Shown here: one piece after another, positions 39,270 through 50,694 of the stretch
Numbering within the stretch: the stretch's first letter is position 1
Layout: the number at the start of each line of letters is the position of its first letter
Program-made: the position numbers and the translations under genes
From: Beaufortia kweichowensis
Lineage: Eukaryota > Chordata > Actinopteri > Cypriniformes > Gastromyzontidae
Assembly: GCA_019155185.1 (NCBI GenBank)
Contig: CM032813.1
Location: forward strand, 5,377,001-5,441,000
Length of the DNA: 64,000 nucleotides
Direction of reading: 5' to 3'
The notes under the pieces: generated by a model
Told to the model about the DNA's origin: nothing
What the model saw: the letters and a program-made list of their open reading frames with translations, nothing else
Database searches by the model: none

Positions 39270-41285
39270 ATATTTATAGCAGTCATATTGCTTTTTCTTC
39301 AAAAGGCAAAATCTGATCATCTGTAAGGAAAAATGAAACGAAGCTATTACTTTTTGTAATAATCTTTTGAAATTCACTGACGTGTATAATAAAGTGATGC
39401 AAATATAATGTTTCCCTGTTTCTTACAGTTAATAAAAGTTCTTAATGATACCTTTTGCTTATCACAAACTTTGTAGGGAATAACTATGACTTCAGAAACA
39501 CGTAAATAATTACCCAGCTTTCTTTTTTTTTTTTCAAAAACCTACATTTTAGTTTACTTTAACTAACGATGAACCAAAAGGAAAAATTAAGTTTTACCAA
39601 CAAACTGTCCGCTCTCAGCAAAATTACCTTGTTGCAGCTTACAATAAAAATCATGACAGTGTACATGTACAAAGCCAACAAAATATTAAAACTGTGAATG
39701 TCACGCACCAGTTATAAAGTTCCCCATGTTTCCCATAATATAAAACCATATATACAATCAATACTGAATAATAAATTCTATTACTAGTGGACTATTTTAT
39801 TTATTATCGTTATTTTTTTAGATCTCATCTGAAATGTAATGTTTTGTTTATTTTGATTAATTTACACACAGCTATGACCTCTTTACCTGCACTGTTTTTA
39901 ATATGCCGTCATATCACTGATTGCTTTTGCTGATTGTTTATTGCTTAGCAACATTCTGTTACTATGTACATGTCAGGCCATAACATTTAGAAAACACAAA
40001 CATTTGTGTCCTAAATTAATTTTTTACAGTATGTAGTAACTTTTTTATAAAGGCAATAATGTACTCAAGGCTGATATACTCCTGGTGTCAGGATTATAAG
40101 CTTCTATGATAGTCTTTTGTACTTTAAGGCCTTCTGTTGTACAATAACATTACATTTCATGACATAGATTTTACTATTACAGTGTGTGTTCTTAAATTGT
40201 TTACATGAAACCATTGGAGCATCTATTATTATACTTTTTATTTGTGAATTTCAATTGCTAAGTGTACCTTTATTTTTTTAATTAAATACATTTTAAAATT
40301 ACATATGCAATTTGTCTCTTTCTTCCATTTAATATTCTGACACAATATTCATACTAGGGAACAATGTTACAGTCCTTCCAGTTCCCCTAAAGACTGGTGG
40401 TTGTGTCCTCTGGACTATATATAAAATATATAAAAGTTATTTTATACACACTGACATAATATTCAGTTTTTATCACTCAGCTGTTTTCCTCAGTCATATT
40501 GTACATTCCTTCCTCTACAGGGTTAGACATTATCATTTGGCAATGTACCAGTGATAAGATATGGAATGAAAAAACATCATACACTGACACTGTTTCAACA
40601 CCTCCAAATTATGGCTTTGTTCTTATTACAAACCTTTTACTAAAAAACATATATATTGCAATTTAATTTGATAATAAGATTCTATTGTCAATGCATTTGT
40701 ATATGCAATCCAATATTTCTGATGCAGTATAAGATATGCTTTCTGAAACATAAAGAATTTTATTAATATATTTCAATATAATATAAAGGTTCTAGATTGA
40801 TAAGCTACAGAACATCATAACAGCATATTATGTGATGCTCTGATAGCAGAGTGATAATATAATTATCTATATGAAGACCTATGAACATAATTTTGACCTG
40901 ATAAAGATTTTGCTGCACTGCATAAAATATTTTATTGTTATTGTATGTAAAAGCAGATGTTGTATTTTTCAATTAATAATAATACAATAAATTAATTAAT
41001 TTAATTAATTTAATTAATAATTAGTTTTAAACATGTGTGGTTTAAAACATATTTGAGAAAAAGTTACCAGGAATGAAAAGAAAATGTGATTCTCAAAGAT
41101 GGACAGATTTTATGGCAGCTGTTCTAGTGTTTCATCTTATCTGTGATTTCAGCTGTACATAAACTGGCCTAAAAAGGACAAAGGTGTTTTAAAGTTACAC
41201 ACTACTGTCATTTCAGTCCATAGTTTACATGAGATACCATATCTGACACAGCCGCAATAAATGAGCTCAACACTGCTCTAGACCC
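39270..41285. other. Intergenic, AT-rich, no gene seen
   Basis: No coding frame with family similarity or splice context was found. The stretch includes a low-complexity AATT-type run at about 40971-41026. A diverged copy of a chitinase exon was looked for by motif (TNWSQY, DLDWE) and not seen. Confidence 0.6.
40971..41026. repeat. (AATT)n-like low-complexity tract
   Basis: Repeated AATTAATTT and TAAT units over about 55 bases. Confidence 0.8.
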
Positions 41286-41289
41286 ACAG

Positions 41290-41339
41290 TATATAAACTC
41301 CAGTGTCCTTTCAGATTGTATGTGCTTGAAGAACCCCAG
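41290..41339 (+). promoter_or_regulatory. TATA box and short noncoding exon 1 of chitinase gene 2
   Basis: TATATAAA at 41290-41297. A short exon would end at the donor CCCCAG|GTATGT (41339/41340). The next exon (41430-41489) has a strong pyrimidine-rich acceptor and holds the start codon. The layout is the same as at gene 1. Confidence 0.65.
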
Positions 41340-41464
41340 GTATGTCACGACCGCCACAAAACTTCTGTACTGAGATCGAAACTTAAGACGTATGTTTCTC
41401 CAATCCCAAAATTTTTCCTTTTTTTACAGTTAATTCAGAGTTGTCTAAAGAAATTGGAGTTCAG

Positions 41465-44145
41465 ATGGGGAAGCTTACACTTATAGCAGGTAGATATCAC
41501 CATCATATTAGTATTAGTACTTTATTCTGTATACTGTATTTGTCATTTACATAATATCATTGAATATTCTAGGCTTGGCCTTTGTGCTCTGCCACTGTGG
41601 TAAGTCTTTAATTATTTATTGCTTCTGATAATAGTATTAAACATCATTTTTAATTCATTCTTGGACGTTGTCCTATTAGAGCTTTACTCACTGACTTTGT
41701 AGCTATTTATTAGTGCATATTTATGTATTCGTGACCAGCATTCTCCATGGAAATGGGCTGCTACTTCACAAACTGGTCCCAGTACAGACCTGGAATTGGA
41801 AAGTATACACCCGCAAATGTGGATCCCTTCCTTTGCACACACCTTTTGTATGCTTTCTCAATCATCAACCATGCCAACGAGCTTGTCACTTATGAGTGGA
41901 ATGATGAGACCCTCTACAAGGCCTTCAATGACCTCAAGAACAAGTATGTCTAATAATGCTGAATGTTAATATTTTCTAATTATTTATGATGCTTGTATTA
42001 TGCAATGATGTGATGTTATAAAAGAATTCAATCATTCTCACAGAAATCCTCATCTTAAGACTCTTTTAGCTGTTGGAGGATGGAACTTTGGTTCATCACA
42101 GTGAGTACTAACAAATAAAATAATCTACAACATTGTTGAGTCTTACATGCAAAATGATTAAAGATTGTTTCCAAAATTCATCACAGGTTCTCCATCATGG
42201 TGTCCACACCGGAAAACCGCCAAAGGTTCATTCAGTCCTCTATCAGCTTTTTGAGAACTCATGGATTTGATGGTCTGGACTTAGACTGGGAATACCCAGG
42301 ATCAAGAGGAAGTCCTCCTGAAGACAAACAGAGATTTACACTGCTGTGCAAGGTAAACCTGACTCCAATCAAATGCTAATACTTTAGGGAACTGTCTTTG
42401 TTAAGTCTCATTATGTTTACTTATTTTTTTAGGAACTTTTTGAAGCCTATGAGGCTGAGGGCAAATCTACGGGCAGACCTAAACTAATGCTGAGCGCTGC
42501 TGTGGCAGCTGGCAAAGGAACAATTGATGCTGGATATGAGATTGCTGAGATTGCCAAGTAAATATGATGACATCAAATGATAATATTGATAAATAAATAA
42601 CCGATAAACATGAGCTTTGATATGTTTTAATCATCCCAGATACCTGGACTTTATCAATGTGATGACATATGACTTCCATGGAACTTGGGAAAGATTTACT
42701 GGCCACAACAGCCCTCTTTACAGAGGCTCAAATGATGCAGGAGAGCTGATTTATTTCAATACTGTAAGAACTGACACCATCAAATACTGACATATATTTT
42801 TCTGTGATGTCTTACGAGGTTTTCCATCTTCCAGAATGATGAAAGACACACAGTTTATAGTCTTAAAACAACAATTCTTATTTTTATTTCAGGATTATGC
42901 CATGAATTACTGGAGGGATCAGGGTACCCCTGTGGAGAAACTCAGAATGGGTTTCGCAACATACGGTCGCACCTTCCGTCTGACGTCTACAGAAAGTGGA
43001 GTTGGAGCTCCAGCTAGTGGACCTGCAGCAGCTGGAACCTACACCCGTGAGGCTGGATTCTGGTCTTACTATGAGGTAAAAAATTTGAAACAACTATTTG
43101 TATTTAGACAAAGCCATATCAAAGATGGAAAAGCAGGAAAAGGCAGCCCGTAGAAGCGCTTGCGAAAATCTATGAAATGACGTCAGTTTCAAACATGAAA
43201 GTTTTCAGACTTTTTGTCAACAAAGCTCATCAAAATATACTTGAGTATTAACTATATATTTTGCCTTATTGACGCGAAACATGGCATGACTTCTAATAAT
43301 CATGACCTTAGGGCACACACAGTTTCGGCACAGCTTAAAAATATGATAAAAATTCCTTGGCACATGCCGAGCTGAATTGTATCCAACGTACCAAGGAAAG
43401 TAGAATGGACAGTGAGCACCAAATGTTTATGCTTTGAAACAAATACAAAGCATTTATGCTGTTAATAAATGTTCATGTCTGTATAGATCTGTGGCTTTGC
43501 ACAAGGAGCAACAATTAAATGGATTGATGATCAGAAGGTGCCCTATGCCGCAAAGAACAATGAGTGGGTTGGGTTTGATACCAAAGAGAGCTTTGATATT
43601 AAGGTACGTTCAACCATTTTGTTGTCAAAGTTTACACTTGGTAATCAGAAACTGACTACCGACTCTTTCCTCTCAATTTATAGGTCCGTTATCTAAAAGA
43701 CAAAAACTTTGGCGGAGCCTTTGTGTGGGCGCTTGATCTGGATGATTTTGCTGGACAGTTCTGCGGGCAGGGAAATCATCCTCTTATGGGCCATCTGCGC
43801 AATATTCTGGATATTGGTAGGTATTGTTGTCTTTTTAAAATCTAAACAAAATAAACCAGTCAAAACTAATGCAAATATGCTTTACATACAGAACTGCCTC
43901 CACTGCCTTCAACCACCACCCCCAAACCTGGTCAGACATCCATCACAACTACCACAACCACCACAACAACCACTCATGCACCAGGACCAGGATTCTGTAA
44001 TGGAAAGCCAGATGGACTTTATTCTCACCCTGATGACCCAAGTAAATTTTACAGCTGTGCAGGAGGAATAACATACCTGAGTAGCTGTGCTGCAGGTACA
44101 GAGTTTGATAAAAGCTGTAATTGCTGTTCTTGGCCCAAACACTAA
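41465..44145 (+). CDS. chia: Chitinase gene 2: secreted acidic-type chitinase with canonical active site
   Basis: Exons 41465-41489, 41573-41599, 41739-41943, 42044-42100, 42187-42352, 42433-42557, 42640-42763, 42893-43075, 43487-43603, 43684-43816 and 43892-44145 join in frame to 471 residues. The order is signal peptide, GH18 domain, a linker with a run of nine threonines, and a CBM14 domain with six cysteines ending CNCCSWPKH. All key GH18 parts are intact: AVGGWNFGS, FDGLDLDWEYPG with catalytic Glu140 (the same number as in human AMCase) and MTYDFHGTW with Met210, Tyr212 and Asp213. The C-terminal VWALDLDDF is also intact. This is the copy most likely to be a fully active chitinase. Internal coding exons have the same lengths as in gene 1 (205, 166, 125, 124, 183 and 117 nt), showing tandem duplication. 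The acceptor at 41738 (GACCAG) has a poor pyrimidine tract but keeps the frame and the paralogue alignment. Confidence 0.94.
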
Positions 44146-44354
44146 CGGATTAAAATTGTACAACCTTTGCTTTAAAACGTTTGTCATCCTCATGAACAGG
44201 AAGCAAATATGTGACTACATCATATAAAAAGTGTTAATGTTGAGAATAATTCCTTACTGTACCGTTTTCTTTCTATTCGAGTGTATTATACCTCTGTTTG
44301 AAGGCCTGACTTCTTTGTAAACTTCTTTGTGGTTTCTTTTTCAGTTTTGATACA

Positions 44355-44360
44355 AATAAA
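44355..44360 (+). terminator. Poly(A) signal of chitinase gene 2
   Basis: AATAAA about 210 bases after the stop, followed by TG-rich sequence. Confidence 0.65.
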
Positions 44361-45769
44361 TGAATAAGTGCTTGTCATTTGTAGAAATTATTGATGTTTT
44401 TATATGATAGATGCAAATGCAAACACCTTAAATTTGTCATTTAAAAGCCATAGTTGCCAGATGTTTTATTATCACCTCACAATATCTCGTACAAACAAGC
44501 ATTGCTAAATAACTGAAGCAGAATTTAGTCCAAGCTGAATACCAGGTAGCAAGATACAACAATTTGGCAAATATTTTCATCTACTTATTTACATCTACAA
44601 TCTTAATCATTACTGCAACCGAAAAGAGTAAAAGAAGTTAAACAAAAGAAACATAATCATCCACTATTTCTACGGCACAGTAGTGTAGACTGAAAATAAT
44701 ATCTTAATATGCTTTGTCTTTCTTAAATTAAATGTATTCTGAAAGTGCAAAATGCCTCTTTTTAAGTGATTTCATTGTAAATCAGTTGCTTTTCCTTTGT
44801 GATAAAAAATTGAGTAAACTGACTTCTCATCTCTAAAGACAAAAATATTATTTAATGCCATTGATGCATGTACAAGCTGCTTCGCTTTATAACACTTAAA
44901 TGCATCAAAAACCACCAACCATCACTAAAAAGCTAAAGCTTTGCAAAACATTGTACATATAAATGTAAATGTATTTGTTCTCTATCTGTAAAATCTGTCC
45001 AAAAAGATTTAAAGACCAACAGTGTCAAGAGCATGTAAAAACAGTATCAAGTACATGCTTATGAAAACGCACATTATTAGATAATAATTGATAATATGCC
45101 AATATAGCCACAGCTTTAGCCATACCTTCAAATGCAAATAATGAGATACAATGTATTAAAAATGTATCAATTCAATATTCTATCTCTTTTCTTGCTTATA
45201 TTGCTAAAAACTGACTCTTGTATGACCTTGTTTACTTCCTGGACACTTGCCATCAATAATAAGATGCACAACAAAGAGCAAACCTCTATCTGTTTGACAC
45301 AACTTTATTATACTGTATAAGACTGAGCACATTTTTGTCTAACAAAGCTATGTGAGCCTGCACAGTACTGTTTTTCTGTCCCATATTTAATTTCTATGGC
45401 TATTGGGAATAGTTTGACTTTGTCTTTGTATTGTCTGTCTGCACAGGCCTCAAGCCACTGAAGCATATCATGTTTGTGATGAGGTATTTGGTAACTACAG
45501 CTCTGAAACCACCATTTATTTACAGTATTAGTAGAGTTTCTTTATCATTCTAAATTTCTATGTTTCTTTATCACTTTAAAAACATTATCTGTATGTTAAC
45601 AAGTTTAACATTCAAAGATGCACACTCTTTAAATTGTCTAAGAAAAATATCTCTTAAAAATTAAATACATAAATTCAAAAATATTGATTTATGTATTTCC
45701 ACAATTTGCAAATTCTTAATAGGTCATTAGCTAAAATCTTGCACTTTACATTTTATATGTTATTTTGTT
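44361..45769. other. Intergenic between chitinase genes 2 and 3
   Basis: AT-rich sequence with no supported gene. A 62-codon frame at 45132-45320 has no recognisable similarity. Confidence 0.6.
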
Positions 45770-45775
45770 TATAAA
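45770..45775 (+). promoter_or_regulatory. Possible TATA box of chitinase gene 3
   Basis: TATAAA lies 120 bases upstream of the proposed start codon. Unlike its two paralogues, gene 3 has no clear short noncoding exon after the TATA box. The acceptor-like TTCTGCAG at 45864 suggests that an upstream exon may still exist. Confidence 0.35.
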
Positions 45776-45894
45776 CTGACTAAAATCTGAATGGTTGTTT
45801 AGTGTCATGTTATACATGCCATCCCTCCTTATCTCTCTCCCCACCTCTCACCTTACTTCTGCAGTGTTCTCAAAGGATATGAAGCAGCAACAAA

Positions 45895-48304
45895 ATGAAG
45901 AAGGAAATAACATATTTAACAGGTATTTTAAACTACTAAATATCTATGTTTTAACTTCCATGTAATCTGTTTCTTTCACATAATACAACAAATCTCCTAC
46001 AAATATCTCAAATTAATCTTATTTTAGGCTTGAATCTGCTCTTTCAATTTGGTAAGTTGCCAAATAATGCACTGCACAGAACTTACTTAAGAAATGCCTT
46101 GGAATATATATGATAATACTAAAGCATTTCTACTAACATGTACATTTGTTATATTTTTCCTAAGTCTCTTGTTCACGTTTGGTGTGTTACTTCACCAACT
46201 GGTCTCAGTATAGAGAAGGACCTGCTAAATATCTTCCAGAAAATGTGGACCCAAATTTGTGTACTCATTTAATCTATGCGTTTGCCATTATAAACTTTGC
46301 CAATAAGATAGCAGGCAGTGAGTGGAATGATGTGACCCTTTACTCAAGCTTTAACGCACTTAAGAAGAGGTAAGTCACCATTTTAGCTATAGAGTAGTGT
46401 TTAGTTGTGACAAAAACTTAATAAACATGTGTGTTTACTTTCTAAAGAAATCCTCAGTTAAAAACTTTGCTGTCTGTTAGAGATCAAGACTCGGGCCAGT
46501 AAGTGTTCTGTTCTTTACTGACCTCTACTGGTGGCATGTTTTTTTCATACTATCATTATACAGAAAGTCCTTTAAAACATTGCTTATCCAGTTTTTATAA
46601 GAGTGAAATAATCAGCAGATTACATTTACTTGATCTCACCAGATTCTCCGTTATGTTGTCCAACTGGACAAACCGTCAGACATTCATCAAGTCTTCTATA
46701 GAATTTCTGAGGAAGTATGATTTTGATGGGCTGGATTTGGAATGGGAGGACAAAAGTAGTTCTGGGACACCACTGGAAGATAAGCTGAAATTCACTCTGC
46801 TGTGCAAGGTTAGAACTAAATATTACCCCCCCCAAAAAAAACATATCAAACTATCATATAGGGTTATATATCTAAAATTTAAATATATGTGAAACTGCAG
46901 GAATTTTTGGAGGCATTTCTAACCGAAGGCTGGCCAAACAAAGATTCAAGACTAATTTTAACAGCAACTGTGTCAGCACAGAGAGAAGTTATTGAAAGGA
47001 GCTACAACATACCAGAGATCTCAAAGTAAGAGCAAATGCAATTCCACAGTAAAAACTCAAAAAGGTTCAGAAAGACATGCAGAAATGTTTTTTTTACAGA
47101 TACTTGGACCTTATTAATGTCAAGACATTTGATTTTCATACGTTTGAAAATGGTGTTGTGAGACATCACAGTCCCTTGTACAGTGATATCCACCACGAGG
47201 AGCATATTTACTCAAATGCTGTAAGAGGACTATACTCACACACTCACATGAGCATAGCTTTGGTACAGGGTTGTTTGCATGCAGTTACATTAAATTAACA
47301 GTTTTCTCTTTCATATAGGACTTTGCCCTACGATACTGGAGAGTTCAGGGAGCTCCTGCTGAGAAGTTATTAATGGGATTTGCCACTTATGGCCGTTCCT
47401 TCATCCTCACCTCCTCTCAGACTGGAGTCGGTGCCCCAGCCAGTAACTTTGCTTCCCCTGGACCATATACTCAAGAGATGGGCTTCTGGTCTTACTTTGA
47501 AGTAAATGTTAAAGAGAAACACTATTTATAGAGCACAAACAATTCAAATGGATATCTTTGCAATACCAAGGTAAGCATGCAGGAATATTTTCTTTTTTCA
47601 AGGTGTGTCTGTTCTTAAATGGTGGTGTGATACAGTGGATAGAAGAGCAGAAGGTTCCCTTCTCTGTTAAGGGAAGTGAATGGGTGGGCTTTGACAATCT
47701 AAGGAGCTTTGAAATTAAGGTACTTTTCAGTCCATTTAATGCATGCTGTCATTATGTCTAACTTAATATAACAAGTCTGCTTTATCTTCTTCAGATAAAA
47801 TACATACTGCAGCAAAACTTGGGGGGTGCATTTGTATGGGCTCTGGACCTGGATGACTTTTCTGGACGTTTCTGTGGACAAGGCAAATACCCATTAGTCA
47901 GCTACCTGAAGAAACAGTTGATTAATGGTGAGATTTACCTGATTCAGATTGTCTTTAATAAGTGTGCTATTTTATCAGAAAAAAAAGATTCTCAGTTATG
48001 TATTTATTTATTTGCAACAGGAACAAATGAAGTCTCTTCTTCATCACCCCCGGCATGTGTGAAACCTTTCACATCTCTACTGGTACTAACGAGTCAGTTC
48101 TGTGCCAACAAAACAGATGGATTTTATCACAGAATCGATAATCTTAGCTCATTTTATGGATGTGATGGAGGCAAAACAAATATCACCTGGTGTACAGCTG
48201 GTTCTATTTTGAATCATTCTGGAAAAACACAGCCATCACAGATCATATTTTTCCTTGGATTAGGGACTATAAGATTTGTGACTCAATGGGGTGACCTATT
48301 TTAA
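45895..48304 (+). CDS. chia: Chitinase gene 3: diverged GH18 chitinase-like protein, probably weak or inactive
   Basis: Exons 45895-45922, 46028-46051, 46165-46369, 46448-46498, 46643-46808, 46901-47025, 47100-47220, 47319-47501, 47603-47719, 47795-47927 and 48021-48304 join in frame to 478 residues with no stop. The start is chosen because MKKEITYLTG aligns with the short first exons of genes 1 and 2. The signal peptide, CYFTNWSQY, YGRSF and VWALDLDDF are kept. Three active-site segments differ: GGW reads RDQ (97-99), the DxxDxDxE box reads DGLDLEWE (third Asp to Glu136, catalytic Glu138 kept), and MTYD reads KTFD (Met to Lys208, Tyr to Phe210). The CBM14 tail keeps three cysteines and loses the last three, running into an unrelated hydrophobic end. 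Three introns use weaker AAG acceptors. It may be a chitin-binding lectin-like protein or a gene under decay. An open frame across 11 exons argues against an old pseudogene. Confidence 0.82.
46517..46531 (-). promoter_or_regulatory. CTCF-like motif with one mismatch
   Basis: The complement reads CCAGTAGAGGTCAGT, one mismatch from the CTCF core, within an intron of chitinase gene 3. It is oriented opposite to the two motifs at maf1. Confidence 0.2.
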
Positions 48305-48696
48305 ACAAATGCACAGGGTTTAAAAAAACATGGATTAAAAGACTAGACTGCCACTAAAGCGCAAGTTTAATATATCCTTTACATTATTAACATTATTGCA
48401 GGAAACCTATGTTATAATCTTAATATAAATGCATGTGGAGCATGTATGAATAGTTATGATTGTCATTGTGCAATAATTGGCCTACTTTACTTATAAGCTA
48501 TTTTAGTCTGTAGTCAAACAAATTATTTGTCAAACAGCTTACTAATTTATGTTGAATATTGTCATAAGTAAGCTCAATGCAATTAATTTGTAACAAAAGA
48601 TTTATTGTTTCATAGATTGTAATACTGGAAAATAATTATATGAAGCAAAATGACTGTATAGTCGATAGTCGTACGTTTGGCATTTTAAAACAGCAA

Positions 48697-48702
48697 AATA
48701 AA
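48697..48702 (+). terminator. Poly(A) signal of chitinase gene 3
   Basis: AATAAA about 390 bases after the stop codon and upstream of the zc3h11a promoter area. Confidence 0.55.
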
Positions 48703-48829
48703 GAAATTAAATACTTACTAAACTTTTACTCATTCTCTATCACTTGACTAAAAATGCTTTTCATATGCATCATCAGATCAAATGCAGGTCTGAGCGTCTG
48801 CTGTGCAAACTAATAGACTTATGACATTA

Positions 48830-48882
48830 AGTACCGCGAGACCTATTCTAAAGCTGTATTTTCCAATCGCTCTCGCGGTACT
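48830..48882. repeat. Palindromic CGCG element, copy B, upstream of zc3h11a
   Basis: AGTACCGCGAGA (48830-48841) is exactly complementary to TCTCGCGGTACT (48871-48882) across a 29-base loop. With one gap the inverted match extends outward to ATGACAT on both sides. The right half matches copy A in cntn2 intron 1. It lies roughly 70-120 bases upstream of the likely zc3h11a first exon. The CTCGCG core resembles the TCTCGCGA element of many CpG promoters. Confidence 0.8.
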
Positions 48883-48949
48883 TTGATGTCATACGTTGCA
48901 GTGCTGTATTGAAGTCGAACGACGTCTGACGTCCATTGTTGCACTTCTC

Positions 48950-49076
48950 TGCTTGGTCTCTGCGTGCTGAAGCAGGTCTAGGCGCCATTTTGTTTGCCTG
49001 CGAAGCGGAGAAGAGCGAAGGCCAGGACCGTCGACCAGTCTACAATCATCAAATCGAGCATACTTATTTCCAGTCG
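48950..49076 (+). promoter_or_regulatory. zc3h11a: zc3h11a 5' noncoding exon 1 and CpG-rich promoter
   Basis: A CpG-rich block with GACGTC-type motifs begins near 48.90 kb. It is followed by a putative exon ending at the donor AGTCG|GTAAAA (49076/49077). The left border is approximate because no TATA box is seen. The interval 49077-50532 is then intron and possibly a second noncoding exon ending at the donor CTGCAG|GTGAAC near 50463. Confidence 0.5.
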
Positions 49077-50694
49077 GTAAAAACTGGTAATTGTGACAGC
49101 TTTATTTAAAATGATAATAATATATACCTATTAATTTATTGATTTTAGACTATTCATAGTAATATCCATGCTGAAGTGACGGAGTTAGCAATATGCTAAC
49201 TTCCGAAATCCATATTATATTGTGACTTTTTATCGGCGTATACAGCTTTTAAGCTTATACACATATAAATAACTTGTTGTTTACGCGTTAATTGAACGTT
49301 GTGTTTGTCGTTTGACTGCCTGTACGAACAAAGAAGTAAGAATGAGAAGTTTTTGGTTAGAATCTTAGGCCTTAACACCAAAAATGCGAAACAAATGCAT
49401 AACACAATTGTTTCAAGTGACCTACATTTTTACATAGATTTGTATGTGTTTTATTTGTAATAGTGTACATGTTTTGACTGTGTATTGGACTTGATTTTGA
49501 GTCATTTGTGAAAATGTCACCTAATTATTTAGAATTTACAAATGCATTTAAAGACTTTGTAAATATTACAAAATCTATATCGGTAGTCTGGACTATAAAT
49601 TTACAGGCGCAGACACAGACCTGGCAAAACAATGATTCAGAAAATACAAATTTTAAAACGTGATAAAAAAAACTCCTCGTTGCTTTCAATCGTTAAAAAA
49701 TTGGGATCGTTAAAAACTACTCCAGGGACTAAAATGAAAGCTAAAATTTTACTTCTAAATACGAGCATGTCGTGACACATTTTTATATGTAAGATATGCG
49801 TATAATCACATTTTTATGTCAAAACCCGTCCTGTCTCCCATGAGATTAATTTTATACAGTAATATGTTGTCCCTGTCCATTTTCAAATAACACGTTGTTC
49901 AGGATATGGGGAGTGTTTTTTTCTCCTTTTTAAATGTAGGTTATGCAAGAACTTGTTCTTCATTCCAGAGGATAACCAGGATTTGGATATCCATTGAATT
50001 AGATTCCCACGAAGATTGCTACTTTTTTAATCTCACAACTTTTTTTAAAATCACAATTTTTACCCCATTGAGCATTTTTCCCGTTTCAGTTCCTGTCCAC
50101 CCCATTTAAAATACTCAGCCTTTCCACCTTGCTTCAGGAGACATAGAAGACTTGCATTTTTACCCATCATCTTCAAGATAACCAGCCCAAGTGTTTTTGA
50201 CAACATCTAGCTTGAGGATTTTTTTTAACTCCCCAAACCCCCTCACCACTTTGATTTTGTCAGCAGTATTGGAGAAAAATAAAAAAAATAAAAGGACATT
50301 TTTCCAGCAACTACCAATTTTAACAAAGCAGTCTGATGGGAACAGGTTTCTCACCCTGTTCAGTCTTTACTCATCAGTCAAGTGTTCCTTCAGGATCCAC
50401 ACGTCACGGAGTGACCCTTCAAGAAGAGCTTGAGATCACCAGGAAACATCTCAGCCACTGCAGGTGAACGAAGTTCTTGCAACGCATTTCTCTCCCCTAT
50501 TTCAATTTCGGCCACCATTTTGCTTCATTCAGGACAGAATGTAGTGAGAAAATGTAAAGGGATCAACAGGAGCATGAATAGGCTTGTAACACTCTAAATA
50601 GGGAGATTCACGGGACCCCTGTTGCGTCCGGGACGAGATCCCAGCATCATTTGAGGAGATCCTGAGGTGGAAGATTACAGAGACGTGTGCCAGA
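49077..50694 (+). other. zc3h11a: zc3h11a 5' intron(s) and 5' UTR
   Basis: No separate gene is seen. A good acceptor TTCATTCAG at 50532 starts the exon (50533-50748) that carries about 160 bases of 5' UTR and the start codon. Confidence 0.5.

Noticed and set aside
48021..48304. Simple frameshift as the cause of the missing chitin-binding cysteines in chitinase gene 3
   Set aside because: Reading the other two frames after the third cysteine does not bring back a CxCC end, so the loss is more than one indel.
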